Shown: positions 47,821 to 56,809 of the stretch, in pieces
Layout of the letters: the number at the start of each line of letters is the position of its first letter
Numbering within the stretch: position 1 is the stretch's first letter
Source: Paraconexibacter antarcticus
GTDB lineage: Bacteria; Actinomycetota; Thermoleophilia; Solirubrobacterales; Solirubrobacteraceae
Direction of reading: 5' to 3'
DNA: 64,000 bases
NCBI RefSeq assembly: GCF_024220175.1
Contig: NZ_CP098502.1
Coordinates: forward strand, 1,550,001-1,614,000
Translations under genes and position numbers: made by a program
The notes under the pieces: generated by a model
What the model was told of the DNA's origin: nothing
The model's input: only the letters and a program-made list of their open reading frames with translations
The model's database searches: none

Positions 47821-49311
47821 TCAGCGCGCCCGCCGCACGCGGTAGGCGACCCACACGCCCTCGCCCGGCCGCGCGACGTCGCGCAGCTGCGCGTTCTGCA
47901 GCCCGGAGCGGGGGACGGCGAAGCGCGCGCCGCGGGCCCAGCACGCCTTTCGCGCCTGCGCGAAGGTGACCGTCCGGCGCGTGAGGCGCCAGCGGGGGAC
48001 GCCCGACGGTGCCGGCGTCACGCACGCGGCGCGGCGGCGGACCGCGCACGACCCCGTGGCCCAGCGCCCGTCGCCGCGCTGCCGCGCGCACCCGGGGGCC
48101 GCGGGCTGCCCGTCGGCCCAGCTCCAGATCGTCGCCGCGAGCCGCCCGTCGTCGGGCAGCAGCTGGTCGAAGCCGAAGAGGTTCACGCCGCACGCCGTCA
48201 TGGCGGCGACCTTCGCGGGGGTCAGGGCCTCGGGGTCGACGGGGGCGCGGGTCGGGTCCACGACCGTGGCAACGAGCGTCGAGTCCTCGTAGTAACGGAC
48301 GAGCTTCGCGTGGTACGTCGCACGGGCGTAGCTCGCGTCGCACGCCGGGTACGGGCGGTAGCGGGCGACGCTGCCGCTCTCGACGTGATCGGCGTTCCAG
48401 TCGAAGACGTCGCCGGCCCAGCCCTTCGCGCACGAGCCGACGAGGATGACGCGGGCGCCCGACGCGCGGACCTGGGCCCGGGTGACGTCGAGCGGGAGCG
48501 GCGTGCAGCCGTTGGCCGCCCGCGCCGCGGCGTCCGGCCGGTAGATGAGCGAGCGCCCGTCGGTGCCGCGCAGCTGCGTGTCGAGGGTCGAGATCGCCGA
48601 CGCGTACGCCGCGGCGCTCTTCATCTCGTCCTCGAGGTAGAGGAGGAGCACCTCGTTCTCGTGGCCCGGCGCGTTCAGCCACGTGACGACCTCCGGCAGG
48701 ATCTGGGTGAACGGCGGCTCGGTCGTGCAGCCGGCGTCGAGGCTGTCCGGCCCCTGGCCGTGGCAGACGATGACCTGCCGGCCGCCGGCGCGGGGGAGGT
48801 AGTGCAGGTCGAGCTCGATCGAGCGAACGTCGACGTCGAGCTGCTGCGTGAGCGTCAGCTGCTGGTTCGAGTCCGACCGCGAGAGGGTCGGGCCGTTCGC
48901 GATCGCGTTGAACGAGTTGTGCGTGCCGACCCACGGGGCCTGGCCGAGCGGCAGGGCGTCACCGAGCCGGTACTGCAGGACGGCGGCACGGTGGACGGCC
49001 GACTGCAGGTACGCGTCGCGCGCGTGCTGCGTGACGACGTGGGCGAGCGGCAGGGTGCAGTCGGTGTCGGGGACCCCGGCGGCGCGGCACTCGGCGGCGG
49101 CCGCGTCGGCGAACTTCCCGAGCAGGGTGCAGGGCGCCGCGATCGGGCTCAGCGGCGTGCACGCGGCGGTCGGGGAGGCCGGGGCCGGCGCGGTCGTCGT
49201 CTGCGCCGCGGCGGTCGCGGGCGTGAGCGCGACGGCGGCGGCGACGGCGAGGGCGGCGAGTACCGCGTTCAGGATCGGGCCGGGACGGGCGGCGCGGGGG
49301 CGGACGACCAT
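47821..49311 (-). CDS. Secreted PI-PLC-like phosphodiesterase-fold protein
   Basis: The 496-residue protein has a signal peptide (about 10-42, VLAALAVAAAVALTPATAAA). The catalytic part has WVGTHNSFNAIANGPTLSRS (first His), QQLDVDVRSIELDLHYLPRA (Glu/Asp metal ligands) and RQVIVCHGQGPDSLDAGCTT (second His), the order seen in the phosphatidylinositol phospholipase C X-domain fold. Later matches include NEVLLLYLEDEMKSAAAYAS and VVDPTRAPVDPEALTPA. The C-terminal 100 residues are Cys-rich (GRWATGSCAVRRRAACV; KACWARG). It may cleave phosphodiesters of lipids or of teichoic-type polymers, alongside the following GH2 gene. Function is inferred from the fold only. Confidence 0.75.
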   Translation of the reverse strand: MVVRPRAARPGPILNAVLAALAVAAAVALTPATAAAQTTTAPAPASPTAACTPLSPIAAPCTLLGKFADAAAAECRAAGVPDTDCTLPLAHVVTQHARDAYLQSAVHRAAVLQYRLGDALPLGQAPWVGTHNSFNAIANGPTLSRSDSNQQLTLTQQLDVDVRSIELDLHYLPRAGGRQVIVCHGQGPDSLDAGCTTEPPFTQILPEVVTWLNAPGHENEVLLLYLEDEMKSAAAYASAISTLDTQLRGTDGRSLIYRPDAAARAANGCTPLPLDVTRAQVRASGARVILVGSCAKGWAGDVFDWNADHVESGSVARYRPYPACDASYARATYHAKLVRYYEDSTLVATVVDPTRAPVDPEALTPAKVAAMTACGVNLFGFDQLLPDDGRLAATIWSWADGQPAAPGCARQRGDGRWATGSCAVRRRAACVTPAPSGVPRWRLTRRTVTFAQARKACWARGARFAVPRSGLQNAQLRDVARPGEGVWVAYRVRRAR

Positions 49312-49519
49312 CGCCCGACCTTCCCACATCGGCCTCGCGCCGACGTGCGGTTCGGCGCGATCGCGGTCGAGGCCGAACGGAGCGTGCGACGCAACACGCG
49401 TGGTCTGCGACAGCCCTGCGCCGCCGGCGTGACGGAAGACGCGCGACGCGGCCGACCGGTCCCCCGCCGGCCGCAGGATCCGCCGCATCACCTTTCCACC
49501 CCGACCCGGAGCGCCCTTC

Positions 49520-50782
49520 ATGCCCGTCGTCTCTGCCCGCATCGCCGTTCGCGCGGCCGTCCTCTCCACCCTCGGCCTCGGCTTCGCGCTCGCGGCCCCG
49601 CCGACGACCCCGGCGGCCGCCGCCGGCGCGATCGCACCCGACACCGTCCTCGTCCACCCGAGCGGCGCGCGCGGGGCCCACGCCCTCGCCACGAGCCCCG
49701 ACGTCGCGGGGACCGTCGCGCAGCTCCCGGGCGGCGCGCGCCTCGTCCGCGTCGACGGCGACCCGCGCGTGGTCGCCGCTCGGCTCAAGCGCCGCCGCGG
49801 CATCAGCTGGGCGGAGCCGAACGTCCTGCTGCGGGCGAGCGCCGCCGCCGGACCGCGCGCGGCCGCGGCGCCCGCGCCCGCGCCCGAGCCCGAGGTGACG
49901 CCGAACGACCCGCTCCTCCGTCAGCAGCCCGACCTCGCCGCGATCCATGCGCCCTACGCGTGGACGGCGCTGAACCTCGGCGGCTTCCCCGACCGCGGCG
50001 GCGTCCCGGTCGGGATCGTCGACACCGGGATCGACGCGGGGCACGAGGACCTCGCCGGCCGCATCGCCGCCTGTGGCACGGCGCAGGACGGCAAGGTCGC
50101 CGCCGGGAGCTGCGCCGACGACGAGGGGCACGGCACCCACGTCGCGGGCACGATCGGCGCCCGCACCGGCAACGGCGCCGGGATCGCGGGCGTCGCGTCC
50201 GACTCTCCGCTCATGGTCTGCCGGGCGCTGACGGCGGACGGGGGCGGGACGACCGCCGACGTCGCGGCGTGTGTCGCCTGGCTCCACGACCAGGGCGCGA
50301 AGGTCATCTCGATGAGCCTCGGCGGCCCCGCGTCGAAGACGCTCGCCGCCGCCGTCACGCAGGCGTACGCGCGGGGCGGGCGCGGCGGCTCGCTCATCGT
50401 CGCCGCCGCCGGCAACGACGGGAACACGAGCGTCGAGTATCCGGCGGGCCTCCCGCAGGTCGTCTCGGTCGCGGCGGTCGACGACGCCGGCGCCCACGCC
50501 CCGTTCTCCAACAGCAACGCCGACGTTGAGCTCGCCGCCCCCGGCGTCGACGTCCTCTCGGCGCGGATCGGCGGCGGCTACGTCCGCGAGTCCGGGACCT
50601 CGATGGCGACCCCGCACGTCGCCGGCGCCGCGGCCCTCATCTGGTCGGCCGACCCGAGCGCGTCCGCCTCCACGATCCGCACCCGCCTGGACCACGCGAC
50701 CGCCGACGCCGGGGCCCCGGGCCGCGACCCGGACTACGGTTTCGGCCGCCTCGACCTCTCCCACCAGACGCCGGGGACCTGA
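49520..50782 (+). CDS. Secreted subtilisin-family serine protease (S8)
   Basis: The 420-residue preproprotease has a signal peptide (about 1-38) and a propeptide of roughly 80 residues. The subtilase domain has the full triad: Asp168 in VGIVDTGIDAGHEDLAGR, His204 in GHGTHVAGTIGARTG and Ser361 in ESGTSMATPHVAGAAALIWS. Asn in IVAAAGNDGNTSVEYPAG forms the oxyanion hole. The C-terminus ends soon after the domain (FGRLDLSHQTPGT), with no cell-wall anchor. It cleaves proteins outside the cell. It reads toward tRNA-Pro, 46 bases downstream. Confidence 0.95.
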   Translation: MPVVSARIAVRAAVLSTLGLGFALAAPPTTPAAAAGAIAPDTVLVHPSGARGAHALATSPDVAGTVAQLPGGARLVRVDGDPRVVAARLKRRRGISWAEPNVLLRASAAAGPRAAAAPAPAPEPEVTPNDPLLRQQPDLAAIHAPYAWTALNLGGFPDRGGVPVGIVDTGIDAGHEDLAGRIAACGTAQDGKVAAGSCADDEGHGTHVAGTIGARTGNGAGIAGVASDSPLMVCRALTADGGGTTADVAACVAWLHDQGAKVISMSLGGPASKTLAAAVTQAYARGGRGGSLIVAAAGNDGNTSVEYPAGLPQVVSVAAVDDAGAHAPFSNSNADVELAAPGVDVLSARIGGGYVRESGTSMATPHVAGAAALIWSADPSASASTIRTRLDHATADAGAPGRDPDYGFGRLDLSHQTPGT

Positions 50783-50828
50783 CCCTCACGACCGCCCGCG
50801 AACCCCGTCGGTACACTCCCGCTCGTCA

Positions 50829-50902
50829 CGGGGAGTGGCGCAGTCTGGTAGCGCACCCGGCTGGGGGCCGGGCGGTCGCAGGTTCAAATCCTGTCTCCCC
50901 GA
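50829..50902 (+). tRNA. tRNA-Pro (anticodon GGG)
   Basis: The acceptor arm CGGGGAG pairs with CTCCCCG. The sequence has a D-loop TCTGGTAGCGC, the anticodon arm CCCGG-CTGGGGG-CCGGG with GGG anticodon, and T arm GGTTCAAATCC. It decodes CCC and CCU. It precedes an abrupt change of gene content and codon use, so it is a candidate integration site for the conjugative element downstream. No copy of its 3' end was seen inside the window. Confidence 0.94.
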
Positions 50903-50909
50903 TCACACG

Positions 50910-50936
50910 AAAGCCCTGCAAATGCGGGGCTTTCGT
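50910..50936 (+). terminator. Terminator after tRNA-Pro
   Basis: AAAGCCC at 50910-50916 pairs with GGGCTTT at 50927-50933 around a 10-base loop, immediately downstream of the tRNA. It could act in both directions. Confidence 0.7.
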
Positions 50937-51261
50937 CGTTCTGTGGCGGTGAAGATGGCCGGGCGCCGTGTACTGTTGATGTACCGTTTGTCCGCGGCTG
51001 ACGACGTTGTAGATCTATCCGTGGAGCCCGAGTCGCGGGCATGGCGGGTGGGCCAGACGCCCGTGGAGGTCCCGCTGCTCCGGCGCGCGGCGCCAGCGTT
51101 GGTCGGCGTGGGGTGGAGCTATTCAGAGCGTCGCGCGTCGCCCGCGGTGATGCGCATCCTGCGGTGGAGGCCGCCGCGTGGCTTTTGCGACACGCCTGAT
51201 ACCCGACTGTCGGTATGCGATCAGCCATGGGATTCGGTCGCGTGCACCGTGGCGATACTCG

Positions 51262-51281
51262 CCCCTGCAAATCGGCAGGGG
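51262..51281. repeat. Inverted repeat before the sigma-factor gene
   Basis: CCCCTGC-AAATCG-GCAGGGG, with 7-bp perfect arms, lies 47 bases before the GTG start. It could be an attenuator or an operator for the sigma-factor gene. No T-run follows, so it is not a standard terminator. Confidence 0.4.
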
Positions 51282-51328
51282 TGGCGCCAGTGCTCCATGA
51301 CAACGCGATAGGCGAGTAGGCGGTCGGG

Positions 51329-52606
51329 GTGCTGAACCCGGACCGTTCGCCCTCGCCGCTGCGTGAGGCCGCCGCGGACGCGGAGTATCGGGGGCACCGC
51401 GACGCCGTGTTGACGACGTTGCGGCTGGGGTTCCCGCCGAGCCTGGATCGCGAGGACATCCTGCACCAGGCGTGGTTGGAGCTGCTGCAGCGGCGGGCGC
51501 GTGGGGAGAAGATCGAGAACACGCGGGCGCTCCTGCGGGAGATCGCGGTGTCCCGCGCCTACGATGCGCGACGCCGTCCGCCGCCGGAGCCGGTCGATCC
51601 GGCGGATGCCGTGTTCACGTCTGCCGAGGACGACGCCTCGTCGGTGGCGCATCAGGCTCAAACACACCTCGACGCGGACGCCCTACGTTCGGTCATCGAT
51701 TCGCTCGAGCCGCGCGAAGCCGCAGTGCTGAAGATGCGCTTCGAACTGCAGCTCACCGGTCCCGAGATCCAGAAGCGGCTTGGCGTCAGCTCGTATGTCT
51801 ACGAGCAACTCGTCACCCGTGCCTACAAGGCCGTGCGCGAGCAGGTCCTTCCCGACGCAAGTGGCGAGACCCCGTGGCAGCGACGACAGCGGAGCCTGCT
51901 GCTCGTGTGCGAGATGGGCATCGCCTCCTCGGCGCAGATCGAGCAGGCGCGGCTCATGGTCCAGCGCGATCCGCGCTGCCGGGCGATGTTGCGGTCGATG
52001 CGCGCGGCGCTGCGCGATGTCGCTGCGGCGCTGCCGTTGCCGCCGGGTGTCGAGGAGGTCGAGCACAAGCGGCGGCCGTTCGGCTTTATCGCTGACTGGG
52101 CTGATCGCGCGGTCGCCGCGGCGCGTGATGTCTTCCCCGGGGGTGGACCGGCGCGCCCGTCGGCCGGTCCTCTTGTGGAGCAGGCGAGCGGAGGTCTGGC
52201 GGGCGCGCTGGGACTCGGTGGTGCGGCGAAGGTGGTTGCGGCGTGCATCGCGCTCGGTGGCACGGCCGCCGTGTGCATCCACGAAGTGCTTCCGACGGAC
52301 GTGGGGAAGCCGGACCGTTCGGTGCCTCCTCACCATGTGGCTCGACCCCGCGTGATGCCTGTCGTCGCGTCGACGACTTCGCAGCCCGTCACCGGTTCGC
52401 AGGTGAGGCCGACGCATGCGCAGGTGATGGCGCGGGCCGCGGTACGGCATAAGGAGACGCCGGTGAGTTCGCCGGCGGCGACGGCGGCGCCGTCGCCCGT
52501 GCCGGCGGGGACGACCGAATTCGGTCCCGGAACGTCAGGGAGCGCACCAAATACGCCGATTCCGGCCGCCGCACCAGCAAATGGGGGTGGGGAGTTTGCT
52601 CCGTGA
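51329..52606 (+). CDS. Sigma-70-family (ECF-like) sigma factor fused to a C-terminal transmembrane segment
   Basis: The 425-residue protein starts at a GTG. Residues about 15-90 look like a sigma2 region (FPPSLDREDILHQAWLELLQ, then RALLREIAVSRAYDARRRP). Residues about 115-175 form a sigma4 HTH: IDSLEPREAAVLKMRFELQL, PEIQKRLGVSSYVYEQLVTR. A helical domain follows (about 180-250; QRRQRSLLLVCEMGIASSAQ), then one membrane helix at about 298-318 (AAKVVAACIALGGTAAVCIH), then a Pro/Ala/Thr-rich tail of about 100 residues outside. Sigma factors tethered by their own anchor are known but uncommon. It likely controls surface-protein genes; the next one is at 54083, with an IS between. Confidence 0.75.
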   Translation: MLNPDRSPSPLREAAADAEYRGHRDAVLTTLRLGFPPSLDREDILHQAWLELLQRRARGEKIENTRALLREIAVSRAYDARRRPPPEPVDPADAVFTSAEDDASSVAHQAQTHLDADALRSVIDSLEPREAAVLKMRFELQLTGPEIQKRLGVSSYVYEQLVTRAYKAVREQVLPDASGETPWQRRQRSLLLVCEMGIASSAQIEQARLMVQRDPRCRAMLRSMRAALRDVAAALPLPPGVEEVEHKRRPFGFIADWADRAVAAARDVFPGGGPARPSAGPLVEQASGGLAGALGLGGAAKVVAACIALGGTAAVCIHEVLPTDVGKPDRSVPPHHVARPRVMPVVASTTSQPVTGSQVRPTHAQVMARAAVRHKETPVSSPAATAAPSPVPAGTTEFGPGTSGSAPNTPIPAAAPANGGGEFAP

Positions 52607-52610
52607 CAGC

Positions 52611-54054
52611 GTAGTAGTGCTCCGTTAGGTGTCGTTGAGGTAGGGGGTGTCGGGCGGCAGCCGTCTGCGGCAGGTCGGGCATGTCCCGTGCCAGCAGGCC
52701 AAGAGCGTTTGCAGCTCCCGAACGACCTCGAACAGTGAGGTCAGGCGGCCGCCCGGCGTTGAGGTCGCCGCAGTCGTTCCAGGGTCAGGAAGCCGTGCGC
52801 GACGGAGACGAGGGTTGTGTGGTGGTGCCAGCCGGGCCAGGAGCGGCCTTCGAAGTGGTCTAGGCCGAGGGCGTCTTTGAGCTCGCGGTAGTCCTGCTCG
52901 ATCCGCCAGCGCAGCTTCGCCAGCGCGACGAGGTCCGCGATCGGCGTGTCGTCGGGGAGGTCGCTGATCCAGAAGTCGGTCGGGGCGCTCTTGCCTTCGG
53001 GCCACTCCGCCAGCAGCCACCGGACCGGCAGATTGCCGTCTGCGTGGGCGCTGCGCAGCTTGATGTTGCAGAGCTTCACGCGGATCGCGGTGAAGCGCGA
53101 GGCCAGCTCGCCCTTGGTGCCCTGGCGCCAGCAGATCCGCAGATAGGCGTCCTCGCCGACCTCGGCCGCCAAAGCCGCGACGCTGCTGAACGGTCGGCGG
53201 TAGCGCGGCGCGGGCGGCCGTCCTTTGCCGGCGTAGGTCGGCGTCTGCGGCTCGGTGCTGGCCGGGAGCGCCGACGTGGTGCCCTTGACGTCCAGCACGT
53301 AGCGGATGTCGCGCTCTTCCAGGCCGATGCGCAGCTCCGTCACGTCACCGTAGGCGGCGTCGCCGAGCACCGGCGGAGCCTGCAGCCCCCACGCCTGAAG
53401 CTCGTCGATCATGTCCAACGCGAGCTGCCACTTCGGCCGATGCACGACGTCGTCGGGGACTTTGCAGCCGGCGCGGCGCGGGTCCTCGTTCCACGACTCG
53501 GGCAGGAACAGACGCCAGTCGATCGGGCACGACGCGTGCACGGTGGCGGCGGTGATCGAGACCCCGATCTGGCAGTTGCCGACCTTCCCCAAAGCGCCGG
53601 AGTACTGGCGCGCCACGCCGACTGACTTGTCGCCGAACTTCGGAAAGCCGGTGTCGTCAATCACCCAAGCCGCCGGCACGATCGCCTCGCTGAGCCGGAC
53701 CGCCAAGCGCTTACGCACCGGTTCCCACCGCCACGGCGACTGGTTGACGAACTGCTGCAAGCACTGCTCATCGCCATCTTCCAGGCGGGCAGCCATCGGC
53801 TCGATGCTCTTGCGCTTGCCATCGAGCATCAACCCCCGCAGATACACGCCGCCCCACCGCCGCTGATCGCGACGCACCATTGGCTCGAACATGTCCTCCG
53901 CGAACGCCTCAAGCCGCGGCCGCACCCGCGCCAGCTGCTTGTCCGAGAGACCGGCCACCGACCCGATCTTGACCTGCCCCGCCGACGAACTCATGCACAA
54001 GAAGTTCGCCAAGACTCCATAACCTCCTGCAACAACCTAACGGAGCACTACTAG
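52611..54054. mobile_element. Complete IS701-family insertion sequence
   Basis: A single transposase gene is bracketed by perfect 19-bp inverted repeats: TAGTAGTGCTCCGTTAGGT at 52612-52630 and its complement at 54035-54053. Flanks read GTAG on the left and CTAG on the right; IS701-type elements target CTAG/YTAR sites, so a 4-bp duplication with one later change is possible. The element lies between the sigma-factor and secreted-protein genes without cutting either. Confidence 0.9.
52741..54012 (-). CDS. IS701-family DDE transposase
   Basis: The 423-residue transposase has the three acidic catalytic residues in the usual blocks: WVIDDTGFPKFGDKSVGVAR, VLGDAAYGDVTELRIGLEER and RWRIEQDYRELKDALGLDHF with EGRSWPGWHHH after it. 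The RQYSGALGKVGNCQIGVSIT block and QTPTYAGKGRPP loop are typical of IS701. It is intact, so the element could be active. Its GC-rich codons suit an actinobacterial host, with fewer G/C-ending codons than the core genes. Confidence 0.94.
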   Translation of the reverse strand: MANFLCMSSSAGQVKIGSVAGLSDKQLARVRPRLEAFAEDMFEPMVRRDQRRWGGVYLRGLMLDGKRKSIEPMAARLEDGDEQCLQQFVNQSPWRWEPVRKRLAVRLSEAIVPAAWVIDDTGFPKFGDKSVGVARQYSGALGKVGNCQIGVSITAATVHASCPIDWRLFLPESWNEDPRRAGCKVPDDVVHRPKWQLALDMIDELQAWGLQAPPVLGDAAYGDVTELRIGLEERDIRYVLDVKGTTSALPASTEPQTPTYAGKGRPPAPRYRRPFSSVAALAAEVGEDAYLRICWRQGTKGELASRFTAIRVKLCNIKLRSAHADGNLPVRWLLAEWPEGKSAPTDFWISDLPDDTPIADLVALAKLRWRIEQDYRELKDALGLDHFEGRSWPGWHHHTTLVSVAHGFLTLERLRRPQRRAAA

Positions 54055-54082
54055 ACAGGTGTTGATCGACTCGGAGGCCCAC

Positions 54083-56253
54083 ATGCTTCGTCGCACCATC
54101 ACCGTCCTGCTGTTCCTCATCGCGCTGTTTCTGCCCGTAGCGGTCGCCGCGCCTCCGGCTTCTGCCAACGGCTACGACCTCCACGCCTGCGACGCCACTT
54201 GGAGCTCACCGGCCAATAACGCGTTTGCCGCGGTCGCCGATCCTGGGATGACCGCGTACAGCGAATGCCCGGCCGGGAAGGGCATGGTCGTTCGGAACGT
54301 CTACGACGGCGGCACGACCAGCGCGTTCCAGGGTGCGTATCTCATCCTCGACGCCCCCACCGGGACCAGCATCGGGTCGATCGACTTCGACGCTGGCTAT
54401 CAGCGTCACGATTGCTCGTACAACGTCGCGCTCGTCGCCAGCGGGCCGGACTTGGGAGGGCACGACGTCTGGGGTACGGGTCCCGGCCAAGGATGCGACA
54501 GCTTCGAGACACCGGGCGAGGGGAACTTCTTCCCGAACCGATGGTCCGCGAGCGTGGGGCCAGCCGGCTGCGGATGGAAGTCCGTTGTGGGGCGGCGTCG
54601 TGTTCCCGCAGCGGCGTCGCGGCGGTTCGTTTGCGCAACGTCGTCGTGCACATGACCGACGGTGCCGCGCCCTCGTTCGCGAACGGGCGCGGTGCGCTCA
54701 TGACCTCCGACGGCTGGCTCTCGGGAACGCAGAGCGTCGGCTTCGACGCGAACGACGGGTCCGGGGTCCAGGAGGCAACCGTGCTCCTCGACGGCAAGAC
54801 CGTCGCCCAGCACAGCGCGAGGTGCGACTTCACCCAGCGCTCGCCCTGCCCGCAGGCGACGGTGAATGAAACGTTCCCGACCGCGGGACTTGGGGCGGAC
54901 GGTGACCACGTCGTAGTTCTGCGCGCGACCGATGCTGCGGGCAACGCTGCGACGGTGAGCCGCACGGTGCATATCGACAACACTCCTCCGGACGCGCCGT
55001 CCGCCCTCACGGTCGATGGTGGTGACGGTTGGCGCCAGACGAACTCGTTCGACGTTCACTGGACGGCGCCGGCACCGCAGGCGGCGGCGCCGATCGCCGC
55101 AGCCTCCTGGCAGCTGTGTCCTACGGGAGCGACGACGGGCTGCGTGAAGGGCACCCAGGCGGGCGCCGACATCACATCGCTGACCGGCCTCCGGGTCCCC
55201 GCGCCGGGAGCTTGGACGCTGAGTGTCTGGCTCGTCGATGCTGCCGGGAACCAGGATCAGCGGTTGGCGGCTCCGCCGGTCACGCTGCGATTTGACGATA
55301 CGAGCCCGGTCGTCGCGCTGGAGCCGTTGAGTGCCGATGACCCGACGCTCATCACAGCCCCGGCCACCGACTCCGGGTCGGGCATCGCCGGCGGCACGAT
55401 CTCGATCCGGCGGATGGGCTCCACCACCTGGACCGCACTTCCCACGACCGTCGATGGCGGCGCGCTCGCCGCGCGCCTCGACGACGAGCACCTCGCTGAC
55501 GGGACCTACGAACTGCAGGCGGTGGCTCAGGACGCGGCCGGTAACCAGCGAGCGGCCACGACGTTCACCGGCGGCCAACCAGCGCAGATCACGCTGCCGC
55601 TGCGGCTGAAGACGCGGCTGCGCGCGGGCGTCGTGCAGCGGTCGGGGCATCACGTCCGTCTGGTGCGCGCGGCGTACGCAGGCTACGGACGGCTCGTCCG
55701 AGTACGAGGACGTCTGACGACGCCGGAGGGGAACCCGATGCAGGGTGTGCCGGTCCAGGCATACAGCCGGGTCCGCGACGCCACGTCGCCGCCAAGGCTC
55801 ATCGCGACAGTCACGACGTCGAAGACCGGGCGCTTCTCGTTCCTCGTCCGTCGCGGTCCGAGCCGCTCGATCCAGATCAGGTATGCCGGCGCCGCGCAGA
55901 TCCGCAGCGCGACGCAGCAGGTCATTCTGAACGTCCGGGCCGCCACGTCGATCCGGCCGGACCGTCACTCGTTCGTCAACGGCGAGACGGTGCGCTTCAC
56001 CGGGCGCGTGCGCACGGGACGGATCCCGGAGAAGGGCAAGCTCGTGGCGCTCGAGGTGCTGGTCCGCGGCCGGTGGCGGACGTTTGCAACGACTCACGCG
56101 TCGCGGCGTGGCCGCTGGCGGTACGACTATCGCTTCGACGGGACGCGTGGTCTGCAGCAGTATCGGTTCCGCGCCGCTCTCCCGCGTGAGGCGGGGTATC
56201 CCTTTGCCGCAGGTGGATCGCGGATCGTCCGCGTCCGGGTCCGCGGTGTCTGA
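54083..56253 (+). pseudogene. Secreted Ig-like repeat surface protein, one frameshift
   Basis: From ATG 54083 the first frame gives a signal peptide (LRRTITVLLFLIALFLPVAV) and a Cys-containing N-terminal module (YDLHACDATWSSPANNAFAA to SASVGPAGCGWK). At about 54580 the reading must move by one base to continue as VRCGAASCSRSGVAAVRLRN, VVVHMTDGAAPSFA, then Ig-like repeats (GSGVQEATVLLDGKTVAQHS; VLRATDAAGNAATVSRTVHI; SPVVALEPLSADDPTLITAP; LQAVAQDAAGNQRAATTFTG) and C-terminal beta modules (GRLTTPEGNPMQGVPVQAYS; VSKTGRFSF). Total about 720 residues. The family is common in Solirubrobacterales beside this kind of sigma factor. The single lost base may be a sequencing error or true decay. Confidence 0.7.
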
Positions 56254-56269
56254 CGATGAGGAGACGTTC

Positions 56270-56809
56270 ATGACGCGCCTGAAGTCCCGACTGACCTACG
56301 CCAACGTGACTGCGAGCATCGCGCTGTTCGTCGCGCTCGGTGGAAGCTCGTACGCCGCACTCTCGCTGCCGCGCAACAGCGTTGGGACCAATCAGATCCG
56401 AACCGGAGCGGTCGGCTCGAGCGAGATCCGCAACCACTCCGTCGCGCTCCGCGACATGAGCAGCGGCGCGCAGCGCGCACTCCGCGGCGCGATAGGGCCC
56501 GCCGGCCCCGCCGGCCCTACGGGACCGCCGGCGGCGCGCGACTTCGAGGTCGTCAGTGGGGCGGGAGCCCTCATACGGGGGACGGCCGTGAGCGGCGGCC
56601 GGGCTGGGTCGCCGGGGACCTACACCGTCGCCTTCGCCGCGCCGACGACCGCGTGTGCGGTGACCGCCTCCCTCGGGTCCACGGACGCGACCGTGGTCCC
56701 AGCGGGACGCGTCACCACGAGCGTGCAGGGCGGCATGATCGGCGTCCAGACCTACGACGCGGCCGGCGCGCCGGCCGACCTTCCCTTCAATCTCATCGTC
56801 GCCTGCTGA
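56270..56809 (+). CDS. Short surface protein with collagen-like spacer, Thermoleophilia-type
   Basis: The 179-residue protein starts with LTYANVTASIALFVALGGSS, a signal/anchor sequence typical of very numerous Thermoleophilia proteins. It is followed by LPRNSVGTNQIRTGAVGSSE, NHSVALRDMSSGAQRALRGA and a short Gly-Pro-Ala spacer (GPAGPAGPTGP). A beta-type C-terminal domain (about 95-179) has GTYTVAFAAPTTACAVTASL and GMIGVQTYDAAGAPADLPF. It is exported and probably structural. It follows the Ig-like protein by 16 bases on the same strand, so they share an mRNA. It is the best taxonomic marker in the window. Confidence 0.82.
   Translation: MTRLKSRLTYANVTASIALFVALGGSSYAALSLPRNSVGTNQIRTGAVGSSEIRNHSVALRDMSSGAQRALRGAIGPAGPAGPTGPPAARDFEVVSGAGALIRGTAVSGGRAGSPGTYTVAFAAPTTACAVTASLGSTDATVVPAGRVTTSVQGGMIGVQTYDAAGAPADLPFNLIVAC

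Larger units (their letters stand above)
50903..51328. other. Gap after tRNA-Pro, no convincing gene
   Basis: This 426-base stretch holds a terminator hairpin just after the tRNA and a second hairpin before the sigma-factor gene. Open frames on both strands lack recognisable motifs. Codon use of the + frame near 50940-51230 is only weakly coding-like. Base composition is less GC-extreme than the genes on the left. Confidence 0.5.

Noticed and set aside
45749-50902. Direct-repeat attachment sites linking tRNA-Gly and tRNA-Pro
   Set aside because: The T-arm sequences are alike because all tRNAs share them; no longer identity was found.
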